Of a stretch of DNA of 64,000 bases, positions 31,508-40,999 are shown piece after piece (the stretch's first letter is position 1; the number at the start of each line of letters is the position of its first letter). Location of the stretch: contig RPFO01000667.1 in NCBI GenBank assembly GCA_009746045.1, forward strand, positions 4,815,367 through 4,879,366, written 5' to 3'. This DNA is from Mesostigma viride (taxonomy: Eukaryota > Streptophyta > Mesostigmatophyceae > Mesostigmatales > Mesostigmataceae). The notes under the pieces were generated by a model. The model did not search any database and was not told the origin of the DNA. It worked only from the letters and a program-made list of their open reading frames with translations. Made by a program: the position numbers and the translations under genes.

Positions 31508-33028
31508 CTATGGCCGCCCGTGTAAGGGGTCCATGAGCCCACGGAGCAGGGGGTACTGCCTCTCCGCCTTCTCCTCCAGCTTGGTGAGGGCATCTGCAGG
31601 GTTGTCCACACCAGGCACATGTTCAATGTGAGCTAGGTAGGACATCTCCTTGAGCAACAAGTAGTCAAGGTCCCTGCTCCTGGCCAGCTGCCTGTGCACA
31701 AATTGCACCATGCCCATGCTATCAGTCCTCACCAGTGTGTGCAGCTGCAACCTACAGGAAGCCACTTGACATAGCTGGTAGAAGAGCTCCCTCAAGTAAA
31801 GAGCAGTATGCAGCCCTTCACAGATTGCCCTGCACTCAGCAATATCACTGCTGGGTGTAACCCTGTTCTGCAACCGACTGTACCAGGTAACAAGTGAGGT
31901 GTGATCTTGCTCCAGGGTAACTAATGCTGCTGCCCTGCCCCTGACCTCTGTGACCTTCCTATTATCCATAGAACTGTCCACATAGAGAACCATGTCAAGG
32001 GGCTTGTACAAATCCACAGGACCCAGTATAAGAGGGGGAGACATCATGACAGCCTGCACCACACTCTCAGCACCCACCTCAACCAGCTGGGAATCAGTAA
32101 GTCGACTCAAAACCAGCAAGTCAGGGGCACATATACTTGCAAGCCATGCCAGCATGCCCCTGATGGTAGCACACCTAGCCTGCGTGATGGGCTCCTGCAA
32201 TGCATCTACAATCTGCTGTGGGTAGTCCTTACCACCCTCCATCCTGATGAACCACGAGCCCTTGGCTTGGAACAACGTAGCCTGCATGCCACAGAAGACC
32301 ATAGGCTCATTCTCCACCATGTGCTGTATCTTACCCAGCTCAAACCGCTTCTGGATCTTAGCCAAAACAGCCTCAACCCAGTCTGGTGGACCTATGAGAT
32401 GCAGGTCATCACCATGCAGTGAGGCAAAGACAGGAAGGCCATTGTGGGACCCTTGGAACAAACAGGGATCCACTGGAGACACAGAAAACCCACAAGTATT
32501 CTTCAAGAATTTCTCTAGGCTCTTTCTCCAGATAATGGGACTGGACCTGAGACCTTCCAACCCTTTCAGAATTCTCAGGTACCTGGCCTTTATCTCTGCT
32601 CTCCATACAGCAGGTACAGTCACAAAGAAAGGAGGGATATCTCTCCAAGTCTGCCTAGCCTGATCTTGGTCACCCTTGAGAAAAGCCCTCTTGAAATCAA
32701 TCAGCACAGAGCTATAGGGCACACCCTTAACCAGAAAAGACAGAAATATACACAGCAGAATCCTCCACGTGTCATGCAGCATCCCTGGAGTATAGAGCTC
32801 CTCATCTAACAACTGGCCAGTGCCATGATACTCGGTTACAACTGGTCTGACATGTGGCACCTGGACACCATCTACCTCCTTGAGCTTGAGGACAAACATC
32901 AATCTGAGCAGCTGGTGAACTTCTGGCAGCTCATCCACAGGTTCTGCACAGTTGGAAACTATCCACTCATGCCCAGAAGCAACAAAGCCAAGAGTCCATG
33001 CCTTAGCCATCTTGGGGCTTTGCATCAT
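31508..33028 (-). CDS. Copia element 2 reverse transcriptase and RNase H
   Basis: About 506 codons. RT motifs are SVLIDFKRAFLKGD, IWRKSLEKFLKN, VDPCLFQGS and FASLHGDDLHLIGP, the last again HGDD instead of YVDD. RNase H shows LYVDSSMDNRKVTEVRGRAA, SSDIAECRAICEG, RTDSMGMVQFVHRQLARSRD and HVPGVDNPADALTKL. It is similar throughout to the corresponding part of copia element 1, but clearly another family. Confidence 0.85.
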   Translation of the reverse strand: MMQSPKMAKAWTLGFVASGHEWIVSNCAEPVDELPEVHQLLRLMFVLKLKEVDGVQVPHVRPVVTEYHGTGQLLDEELYTPGMLHDTWRILLCIFLSFLVKGVPYSSVLIDFKRAFLKGDQDQARQTWRDIPPFFVTVPAVWRAEIKARYLRILKGLEGLRSSPIIWRKSLEKFLKNTCGFSVSPVDPCLFQGSHNGLPVFASLHGDDLHLIGPPDWVEAVLAKIQKRFELGKIQHMVENEPMVFCGMQATLFQAKGSWFIRMEGGKDYPQQIVDALQEPITQARCATIRGMLAWLASICAPDLLVLSRLTDSQLVEVGAESVVQAVMMSPPLILGPVDLYKPLDMVLYVDSSMDNRKVTEVRGRAAALVTLEQDHTSLVTWYSRLQNRVTPSSDIAECRAICEGLHTALYLRELFYQLCQVASCRLQLHTLVRTDSMGMVQFVHRQLARSRDLDYLLLKEMSYLAHIEHVPGVDNPADALTKLEEKAERQYPLLRGLMDPLHGRP

Positions 33029-33671
33029 CTCGACTAGCTGGCGCCAGGGAATAGGACTGTGAGCAGCTATATATCTGGTACCTTTTTACCCCTAACTGCC
33101 GTGGATCAAAGGTGGTTGGGATGATCAACAGGTCCTCAGCTATGGGCTCCTGACCTTGAGGACCCTCAGCTTGCTGACTCTTAACAGCCTCCACCGCCAC
33201 TGCAAGACCCTGGGAATAGTGATATCTTTCAAGGGGGAGGCTGCCTCTGCCTTCTAGTGCCAACTCATCAGAGGTCAGAGTAACCCCTGGCATGCACAAG
33301 AAGTTCTGCCCCAGTATGGCAGGCCCCTGATAGCCCTCTATACCACACAGAACGTGGTGGGCACCCCTAACTAAGATAGGCACACTCACTTCCCCAAGGA
33401 TCTTCATGGACACCTTTCCCGAGAAATCAGACACAGCAAGGCAACTGGGATGGGACATCTGTAAGCCTACAGCATCCTCTTCCCTGATGACAGACACCTG
33501 TGAGTTGGTATCTACCTCCATTGTAGCTGCCCAGCACGACCCCCACCCCGTGAGCTTGGATACCTTTGGATCATGTTTGCTGCGCATGAGTGCTCGGATG
33601 ACGTCCGCCATGAGAGGCCCCCAGGCCTTAGGTGGCTGCCCCGTCCCCTCTGGCCTTGTTGTGACCATCAA
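33003..33671 (-). CDS. Copia element 2 aspartic protease region
   Basis: Retropepsin-like: TMEVDTNSQVSVIREEDA gives the D-T-N-S active site, and GYQGPAILGQNFLCMPGV is the second conserved half (I-L-G-x-x-F-L). It lies upstream of RT and downstream of the integrase, as in copia element 1. That repeats the unusual order in an independent family. Confidence 0.8.
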   Translation of the reverse strand: MMVTTRPEGTGQPPKAWGPLMADVIRALMRSKHDPKVSKLTGWGSCWAATMEVDTNSQVSVIREEDAVGLQMSHPSCLAVSDFSGKVSMKILGEVSVPILVRGAHHVLCGIEGYQGPAILGQNFLCMPGVTLTSDELALEGRGSLPLERYHYSQGLAVAVEAVKSQQAEGPQGQEPIAEDLLIIPTTFDPRQLGVKRYQIYSCSQSYSLAPASRDDAKPQDG

Positions 33672-33680
33672 GTTTCGTTT

Positions 33681-34435
33681 AAGTGGCCAGCCGGAGCGGC
33701 TGCTTAGGTTTTAGCGGACAAGTGTTCGAAGCGCGTCATTGGTGAATTACTTGGGAACTTGGGTTTCCCCGCGAAACTCCAACCGCACGTTCAGATTTCC
33801 AAATCTCAAGTCAAGTTCGGCGCAACTTTCTGAACGGGGGCAGTTGACGAGCAGCATTCCTCCGGACGAATGAATTGCGTTCCATACTTGCGCAAAATTT
33901 TGAAAGGTAGCTTGCGTGCAGCCCTACTAAAATTTGCGCGGACGTTCAGATTTCCAAATCTCGGGTAAATTTCGGCGGAACTTTCTGAACGGGGGTAGTT
34001 GGCGGGCAGCGTTCCTCCAGACGAATGAAATGCGTTCCATACTAGCGCAAAATTTTGAAAGGTAGCTTGCGTGCAGCCCTACTAAAATTTGCGCGAAGTG
34101 TGGGACTGAAAATTCGTAACGGAAACTTTTTGGTAGTTGCCGTCACTTCCTTTTGTGCAAACGTGTGGGAGTGAAAATTCGTAACGGAAACTTTTTGGTA
34201 GTTGCCGTCACTTCATTTTGCGCGAGTGTTGGGCTGAAAATTCGTAACGGAAACTTTTTGGTAGTTGGCGTCACTTCCTTTGGTTCGACTGAAAATTCGC
34301 TGAAATTCGCTGAATTCGTACCGTAGCCTAATTTTTAGTACCTCGAAGTGACGGGGCACCTAAAAATTTGCCCACAAGTACACTTGGCAGCGCGCTCACT
34401 GGGAAAAATTGTACAGCCGCTCCGGCGGGCCACTT
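33681..34435. mobile_element. TIR element with internal tandem arrays, inside copia element 2
   Basis: Terminal inverted repeats of about 23 bp: left AAGTGGCCAGCCGGAGCGGC, right the inverse AAGTGGCCCGCCGGAGCGGC. The interior has two units of about 150 bp (each from CGTTCAGATTTCCAAATCTC to AAAATTTGCGCG) followed by three units of about 66 bp (GAAAATTCGTAACGGAAAC). No ORF is present. The target duplication is unclear (TTTAA left versus TTGAA right if the ends are taken two bases further in). It is a MITE-like DNA element of uncertain superfamily. Confidence 0.7.
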
Positions 34436-35758
34436 GAACGAATTGTAATGACAGTTGCTTCAGCAGCCTCTTCCTGCTCGTCATCTTCCAGCAGGGACAG
34501 ACCATCATCCACCACCAGAGGATTGTTAGCTGCTGCTGCCTGGCTCTGGCCTGGCTCCTCAACCCAGCTGGGAGGGCCTGGCCCGTCTGCAGGCCAGATT
34601 GCATGTGGCCTTCTTTCCTTGACATGAGCCCAGGACAACCTGTACACGTGCCTTGGATCCTTTTCCAAAGCCACCATGCAGGCAAGATCTGTCAGCTTCT
34701 TCCACACGAGTGACAACCCCATCCTCCCACTTCCCCCGCTTGCCTGGAATAGATGGTTCCTTCCACATCCTGACCTTCAGCCCCACCTGAGGTCTCAGCA
34801 CATTCCAGTTCTTGTCCTTGCGTCTCAGCTGGGCAGACAATCTGTCTGCCTTTCTAAGACTGGCCTGCACCACGTTCTCAGGTAGTAAGCTATACTGCAG
34901 GGCCAGGGGAGAGACAGCCACACCATCAAAGTAATAGTTAACCCTGTGGTTCAGCTGCTCTTCTATCCCCTTACACCAGGCTGCCCTCTCTAAGGCAGAT
35001 GCCACAAGTGGCACTGACTCTGCTGCTAGCACCACGGCCGGTCTTCACCTCACGTATGGATCTCTCTACAGCCCCTTGCTGCCCATGACTCTCTCTGGGG
35101 ACTACTACCAGCTTACAAGGCAGCTGGTCCTGATGCTTGAGCAAACAGTCAAACTGCAAGTCTGCCTGCACACTCTTGCACACCCCAAAGCCTGGGACCA
35201 GGGCCTTCATACCCAACAACAAGTGGTGCTCCTGCATACCAGGCCTGGAACGTCTATCAGCCTGTATCTACTGAACCTGTCCACCCCCACCAATATATAC
35301 AAGCCCCTAATATGCTGGATATCCATCTGGATGTCGCCACGCTCCCTAGCAGGCTCCCTAGCATGGGACTGAGGTGGGTGAACAGCATTCTCCTGGCAAC
35401 CACAGTTCTCAGCAGCAGCCTGGCATGCCTCCCACAAAGGCTCCCTACCTAGCTTCCAAGCAAACATTGCTGCCTGCCCAGAATACCCAAACATGTGATG
35501 CAACCTATGGCCAGCCTCAGCATAGCTCAGCACTCTCTCAGTACTGACCTGGCGAGACGTCTGAACCGTGTGTGGGGACACATGATCCACTCCTGAGGTT
35601 CCAGGGCTTCCCTGCAGGCCATCCTGACTCCCCAAGCCAGGCCCTGCACCCTGGACCGCTCCAGGCCCTTCCAGCAAGGTCCCTTGGCCCTCCAGGCCAG
35701 CACCTGCTGGAGACCCACCACCTGCATGAGGCATAGGGAATTTAGCTGCATGCAGCAT
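34436..35758 (-). CDS. Copia element 2 integrase region
   Basis: Contains RLHHMFGYSGQAAMF and ACQAAAENCGCQ (zinc-binding region), DIQMDIQHIRGLYILVGVDR (first Asp), VCKSVQADLQFDCLLKHQDQ, and GQQGAVERSIREVK (catalytic Glu). It continues with EEQLNHRVNYYFDGVAVSPL and a C-terminal part that precedes the TIR element. It aligns with residues 95-400 of the copia element 1 polyprotein. Confidence 0.75.
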
Positions 35759-35895
35759 TGTTATTTGTGATCCAGTGGAAGAACAACATCTTTACACCCT
35801 TGGTGCTGCACAAGGGGCACACCCCCATCCTTATGTACATCCAGCACACCTTCCCCAAGGGGTGATTGACTATTTACAGGGGATGATGTAGCTAG

Positions 35896-37322
35896 TCACT
35901 GCTGCCCAGACTGGCCCCCTGCTCCAGCAGGCTTGGCCTTCCTGTCAGGGCACTCACGACGCCAGTGACCTTCCTTGCCACACACAAAGCATGCTCCACC
36001 CTTCTTCCCAGACCCAGACCCACCCTTGCCAGGCTTCCCCTGGCCTCCCTGAGACTGTCCACCCTGCTTGCCCTGGTTGCCTTGAGCTTGGCCCTTGCCT
36101 TGCCCTTGGCCACCCTTACCCTGCTGGCCACCAGCTTGCTGGCTCCCAACCCCTCCTTGGGAACCTGCAGCCTTGCCACCCTGAGCCCCCTGCCTCTGGC
36201 GCCTGAAGCGCTTACGCTTGTTAGGCCTTGCCCCATCACGGGCTGGGTACCCGGGGACATCTCCTTGGCCCTGCACAGCGGAGGTGGCATTGCTGCCATG
36301 GGACTGGATAGCTTTGCAGGCAGGATCTGGCTTCGTTATGCTGAGGGTTACAAGCTCCAGAGCACGCAAGGAGCCATCAGTCTGGTTAAGAAACATGCGG
36401 GCACTGTTCCTACCATCCACACTCAGACCCATACGGTCCAGGAAATAGTCTGCCAAGGCCCTATCTGTTGTGACCAGGAAGCCATACTTGGCCCCCTTGT
36501 CCCTGATACGGTTGAGCCTAGCCCATTCCTCTGCCACAGGGCCCACTATCTCAAAGGTGTCATATACTGATGTTTATAATAGTTGGTGAGGTTGAGAACC
36601 TTGTCAGAGAACTCCTCCCTCAACCCATCCAGGAACCATGTGCCCAGGTTAGCTTATCCTTGACACAAGTCCTAGCCTTTTCCCTGACACGATATGATGA
36701 GTCCCTGTTGCACGTGGACGAGTGAAACACTTGCACTAGGTTGACAGTGGGGTCCACGGAGAGTACAACCAGCTCCATGTCCTCTAGCCACTTGTCTAAA
36801 GCTTCCTGTGCTAGCGGTGGGTTAAGAGGCTTTTGTCCATTCATGAGAGTGACTGCACTCATGTGAGGCCTCGACCCTGGCATCGCCTTTACTGGCTCCA
36901 CCACAGCGGGTGTCACAACAACAGCACCACTTGGTCCAGCAGGCACAGGGGAGGGCACATCCACATGAAGCCTCTTACCATTGCCGTCAGCGGAGGTGTC
37001 CCTCTTACGCTTCTCCACGGCTCAGGGTTGCCCATTCGCCACCGTTATTGCATCAGATGGCCCTGTCGCCCGCACCTTGCGCGCTTCCTCCACCGATCGA
37101 GTCTTCGTGCCGTCTCTTGCTGCCTGGTCGCTTTCCCCCATCGCCGTCGCTGGCAGGGATTGCCTCCCCCACCAGCTGCTCCTTGTCCTTCCTAGGCTCC
37201 TGGCTCTCCCCAGCCGGTGCCTCCGTCTCGCCCTTGTCGCCGTCGCCCGGTTTGCCACGAGGCATTATATACAGTGGGACGACAAAACAAGACAGGCGAT
37301 AGACAAAGAAGAACAGGCTCAA
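35896..37322 (-). CDS. gag: Copia element 2 Gag
   Basis: Begins MPRGKPGDGDKGETEAPAGE and includes KWLEDMELVVLSVDPT, RALADYFLDRMGLSVDG and FLNQTDGSLRALELV in the capsid region. It ends with a Gly/Gln-rich stretch and one CCHC zinc knuckle, CFVCGKEGHWRRECP. Gag would form the particle and bind RNA. The reading looks broken in this copy. Confidence 0.7.
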
Positions 37323-38504
37323 GCGCTGGTACTGCCTGAAGAGGCCGTCGGCTGCTCTCCAGGTGCTGCCTCCTCCTCACGCTCTTGTGCAGTGCGTGCC
37401 ACCGGTGTCCCCACCCGAGGAACGGCGCGGACCTCCTCCGCGTTGTAAGGACCAAGCACACGGCTAACCGGCCTACCGGCTGCTGTCTGCTCCACCGGCA
37501 CTCTAGGCGCACTGCCCCGGCGATACCACTGAAGGTTCCTGACCCACCTGCTACCACCACCTCGCCAATCGTTGCGAGACCCCCGACCTATCTCAGCAAA
37601 GTCGTGCTCCGGCTCAAACGGAATGTGCAACTCTGCTCTGCGCCAAGCGGAGTACCCCTCGTTCGTGCCGTCGCCCTCGTCGATCTGCTGCGACGACCTG
37701 GCTATGATGCCCGTCGGTCTGTCCACGAATAGCTCGTGGAAGTCTTCGTCGGTGACCTCCCGACCGGTGATTACCGTCACAGTTGGCCCCGTCGCCCCTG
37801 GCCTGCTCTGTACTCTTGGCGTGTCCAAGGTCGACCAGATGCCTGGCGGACGTGTGGTGATAACCCAGTGATCCGCGTGCCCACGCGACTCCTGGATCAA
37901 AATGTTAACCAAATGCTCACAAGTCTGAGCAACCACCTCGGCGGAATCCCACGGGCTGTCCGCTTCGCGCGTCTGCGCGTCCCGAATTATGTGCGACGCG
38001 TCGGTCCCCTCTCCCAACGAGCTCGTCGCCACCCAGTGATTATATATAACCTGGTACCACCTAAGCAGATGGCCACCAGCTGACCCAGCGTTTCTCGCGC
38101 CAAGTCGAGCGCCTGGATGGTCACGTGCCCGCCCTGGTACGCAACTTCTAGACTATAAATCAACGAAGCTATCTCGTCTCGTATGGCCACGAGACGCTCC
38201 GTGCACACCCTCCCTGTTTCTCCTGGCGACGTCGTCGCCCGGATCCTCATCACCACGGGGTCGTTCGCCGACGGCCCTGCTGCGTTGCCAAACACAGCCA
38301 CCCAACCGCCCTCAGCAAGGCCCCGCGCAACGTAGGCCGCCTGCACGAAGGTGGAGGCGTTGGATCGATGAGTATAGGGATAGAAATAGTTCTCGCGCGC
38401 CGGCGACTCTGGTGCAGCTTCGCGCCTGGGAGAAGACGACTCAGGTGTTTCAACCCGAGCTTCGGCCGCGACATGAAACCTCGCAACAGGAATGCAATAA
38501 TACG
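37323..38504 (-). CDS. Extra ORF (ORF0) between 5' LTR and gag of copia element 2
   Basis: Open sequence upstream of gag with YYCIPVARFHVAAEARVETP, then FVQAAYVARGLAEGGWVAVF, ERLVAIRDEIASLIYSLEV and LARETLGQLVAICLGGTRLY. Its end includes HADHWVITTRPPGIWSTLD and TVTVITGREVTDEDFHELFV. The last part resembles the end of ORF0 in copia element 1. No known family is recognised. It looks broken in this copy. Confidence 0.55.
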
Positions 38505-39157
38505 AGTTAACAACCAAGCCAGAGCGTGAGCTCCTGGTCTTTCACGCGCACAACGGGATGAGCCAAAGTTGCAAGACAGCAACCTTTTATTAACCCGTGC
38601 ACCAAGCCACGATCGACCACGGTGAGCGTTTCCACGTCCAATGTGGGAGCCTCGGTTCGTGCTTTTAAGATAGCTGGTCATCCCCATGACCAAGCTATAT
38701 CCTTTGCGTTGTTCCTCGTTCCCATCGGCGTGACGAGGCACGTGCAGGCGTGCAAGCAAATTCTCAACGTCCACTGGCATCAGTGCAGAGCCAGGACGAA
38801 CTGGATTTGCCTAGACTCTGCAACCTAGGAAGTACAGGACCTGTCACAAGCCTGCAAGGCCTAGTATCCTTGCAGTCCTGTGCCAGCTCCAGTATTCCAC
38901 CAGTCACAGGCTGCTGCTCCTCCTGGTCTACGTGGACCACAGTCACGTGATAGTCAGGCTAAGCCTGTGCAGGCACGGCCTGCCACGTGTCCTGTCCACT
39001 ATACCAGAGGACTGCACCCTAGTCGGCCACGGACGGCTAGGACTTCGGGACCTCATATCTTTCTCGTCCCTTGTCTGTTTCAGGCGGTCAGCACGGCGTT
39101 GGAAAGGTCTTTCCAAACTGCATCCACTTAGCATGTTGGTTGCCCAAAATGCTAACT
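38505..39157 (-). repeat. 5' LTR of copia element 2
   Basis: 653 bp, differing from 29843-30496 only at a few positions by eye. On the element strand it is followed by CGTATTATTGC, similar to the sequence after the 5' LTR of copia element 1. Confidence 0.9.
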
Positions 39158-39217
39158 GTGACCAAGTCGGGAATGGCGCTGACGGCGCTGGGGACCAACC
39201 GGCGGATCTCCACCCAG
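39158..39217 (-). pseudogene. LINE-A sliver between copia element 2 and CACTA element 2
   Basis: On the minus strand, reading across the CACTA element with one copy of its AG duplication, the LINE-A protein runs AAFLGSVAQA / WVEIRRLVPS then AVSAIPDLVT. This matches the 'A.yWaSWad.lp.i..rlP..a' region after the RT of QGDPLGP-type LINEs. It shows that both large elements landed in the same LINE only 55 bp apart. Confidence 0.65.
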
Positions 39218-39235
39218 CACTAGGAAGTCGGGTTC

Positions 39236-39480
39236 TGAGATTTTTCTCAGGAATCCTGAGATTTCCTGAGATTTTCTCAGGATTTCCTGAGATATCCTGA
39301 TTTTTTTCTCAAGATGTCCTGAGAAATCCTGAGAAAAACTGAGATTTTCTCAGGAATCCTGATATTATATCAGGACTTCCTCCTGAGAGTCCTGAGAAGT
39401 GCCTGAGATGCGTCTCGCGAGACACTGAGAAACACTGAGAATCCTGAGAAAATCCTGAGATCCTGAGAAAAATGTCGAAA
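39236..39480. repeat. Left subterminal array of CACTA element 2
   Basis: Tandem and inverted units around TCCTGAGAAA and TTTCTCAGGA; more than 15 copies. The motif differs from CACTA element 1 (GTGAGAAA) but has the same GAGAAA core. Confidence 0.88.
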
Positions 39481-39848
39481 CAACACAAAAAATCTCAAGA
39501 TCTTGAGATTTTCCCGCTGAATCAGAAAAAAATCAGGAAAATCAGGACACTTAGCATGGCACAAAAAATCAGGAAAATCAGGACACTTAGCATGGCACAA
39601 AAAATCAGGAAAATCAGGACACTGAGCATGACACTTGAGAACTCTCAAGAGCATGAAGACAGGACACTTATGCATTATATGTGGATGCAGAAATGATGCA
39701 GTTGACACACATGTTCATTGGAAATAAATAAATATAATGCATGGTCCGGATTCTCCCGATTTCTGGCCTGCGCTGGTTGTCTCCTTGATAATGCAGTGCG
39801 ACAAGCACACAACAAGTTACATTACAGGCATCATTGCCAGAAATATAA

Positions 39849-40057
39849 TCAATGCCACTCCTCATCAGTGTATGCAGCACTGTCAGAGTTGTCCGCATAA
39901 TTTACTACAGCACGCTGCCTCTCACTTCTCCTTTGTGAGGGAATGCATGCCTCACCGTTGCTGCTGAACGACGAAACACTAGCTATGTCATCAGGGCTCG
40001 ATGCGCTGACACTAGCCGCTGCCATGGACTTGCCAGCAGTGCGGCTCTTGCCACGCG
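39849..40057 (-). pseudogene. CACTA 2 transposase C-terminal tail
   Basis: Encodes SRGKSRTAGKSMAAASVSAS, then SQRRSERQRAVVNYADNSDS and an acidic end (YTDEEWH). It matches the tail of the CACTA element 1 exon (GRQRKAVNYCDTSGDD). The upstream end is cut by the 383-bp TIR element; the DUF4216-like part is not present next to it. It is a remnant. Confidence 0.6.
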
Positions 40058-40440
40058 AGCGGTTTGGTAGTGCAGCGGCTGTGTGTGGTTCTACCAAACG
40101 ACTTTGAGAAATATGTGCCTACTCCATGGCCCCACGTGAGCACGTGCAAAACTCAAGGTATTGAAGAGGCCGCTATCAGCTCACATCAATCGGAGCACTA
40201 CAGAACAGCATTGGGGCAACTACAGAACAGCAACCCGCGACCTTCAACCATCTTTACGTCATCGCAGCTCCGTCCGGAGTCATGGTTCATGGCGGCAAAG
40301 ACGGGGTTCGGTATAGGCGCAGCACCACTTACATTCTGCAAGCGCTCCCGCTACTTGCCGCGATGGGGCCATGGAGTAGGCACATATTTCTGAAAGTCGT
40401 TTGGTAGAACCACACACAGCCGCTGCACTACCAAACCGCT
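40058..40440. mobile_element. 383-bp MITE-like element with 77-bp inverted repeats
   Basis: The ends 40058-40134 and 40364-40440 are inverted copies with about one mismatch, starting AGCGGTTTGGTAGTGCAGC and running through ACTCCATGGCCCC. Within each arm GTTTGGTAG and CTACCAAAC form a smaller hairpin. The loop holds no ORF. No clear target duplication was found. It interrupts the transposase remnant of CACTA element 2. Confidence 0.8.
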
Positions 40441-40983
40441 TGAAGGCGGGTCAGAGCTAGTGATATACTATCTGAGCAAGTGACTTGACTAGTGCGAGAC
40501 CCAAAGTGGAAATGCCGTGTCTATTCCGGCCTAACATGGCTGATGAAGGCGTTTATGGAATGGTGCGGCTAGGTGCAGGGTTGTGTTGCCTAACATGGCT
40601 GCTGAAGGCGTTCATGGGTGCGGCTAGGTGCAAGGTCGCGTTGCCTAATCGCAACCTTTCTAAATTTTTCGCTCGTTGGACCAACGGTCTACCAGGTAAC
40701 GGTTAAGAGAGGTAGGGCGCGAAGTTGAAAGTTTGGAACGGCACTGTCGTCATGCGGCTATTTCACGGCACCATAACGGCCTTTATTTCAGTTATGTTCA
40801 GTTCAGTTTATTCCCACGCCGGTTCCCTAGCCTTGCCCGTACCGGCTTCGGAATAAACGGATGCCGGAACCGTATCCTTGTTCCAATTTTTAACAGGCAG
40901 GTACTACTTATATAAAGCCCGAACTAAGAGCTCTTTTGTAGAATGTTCTCACTGCCTAATTGCTTTAGTGACTTTGCGTTAAT
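40441..40983. other. CACTA 2 interior, short tandem duplication, no gene
   Basis: Contains two 60-65-bp units starting CCTAACATGGCTG and including GGTGCGGCTAGGTGCA (about 40530-40648). No convincing coding sequence is present. Confidence 0.5.
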
Positions 40984-40999
40984 AATTGTCGGCTGTCAG

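Larger units (their letters stand above)
29843..39157 (-). mobile_element. Copia-type LTR retrotransposon 2
   Basis: A second, different copia-like family on the minus strand, bounded by LTRs of 654 and 653 bp (nearly identical) and the 5-bp TSD GTGAC (29838-29842; 39158-39162). LTR ends are again AGTT...AACT. Order from the 5' LTR: extra ORF, gag with zinc knuckle, integrase, protease, RT-RNase H, polypurine tract, 3' LTR. A 755-bp TIR element lies between integrase and protease. The coding parts look broken, with a handful of breaks, although the LTRs indicate a recent insertion. It is inserted in LINE-A. Confidence 0.87.
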
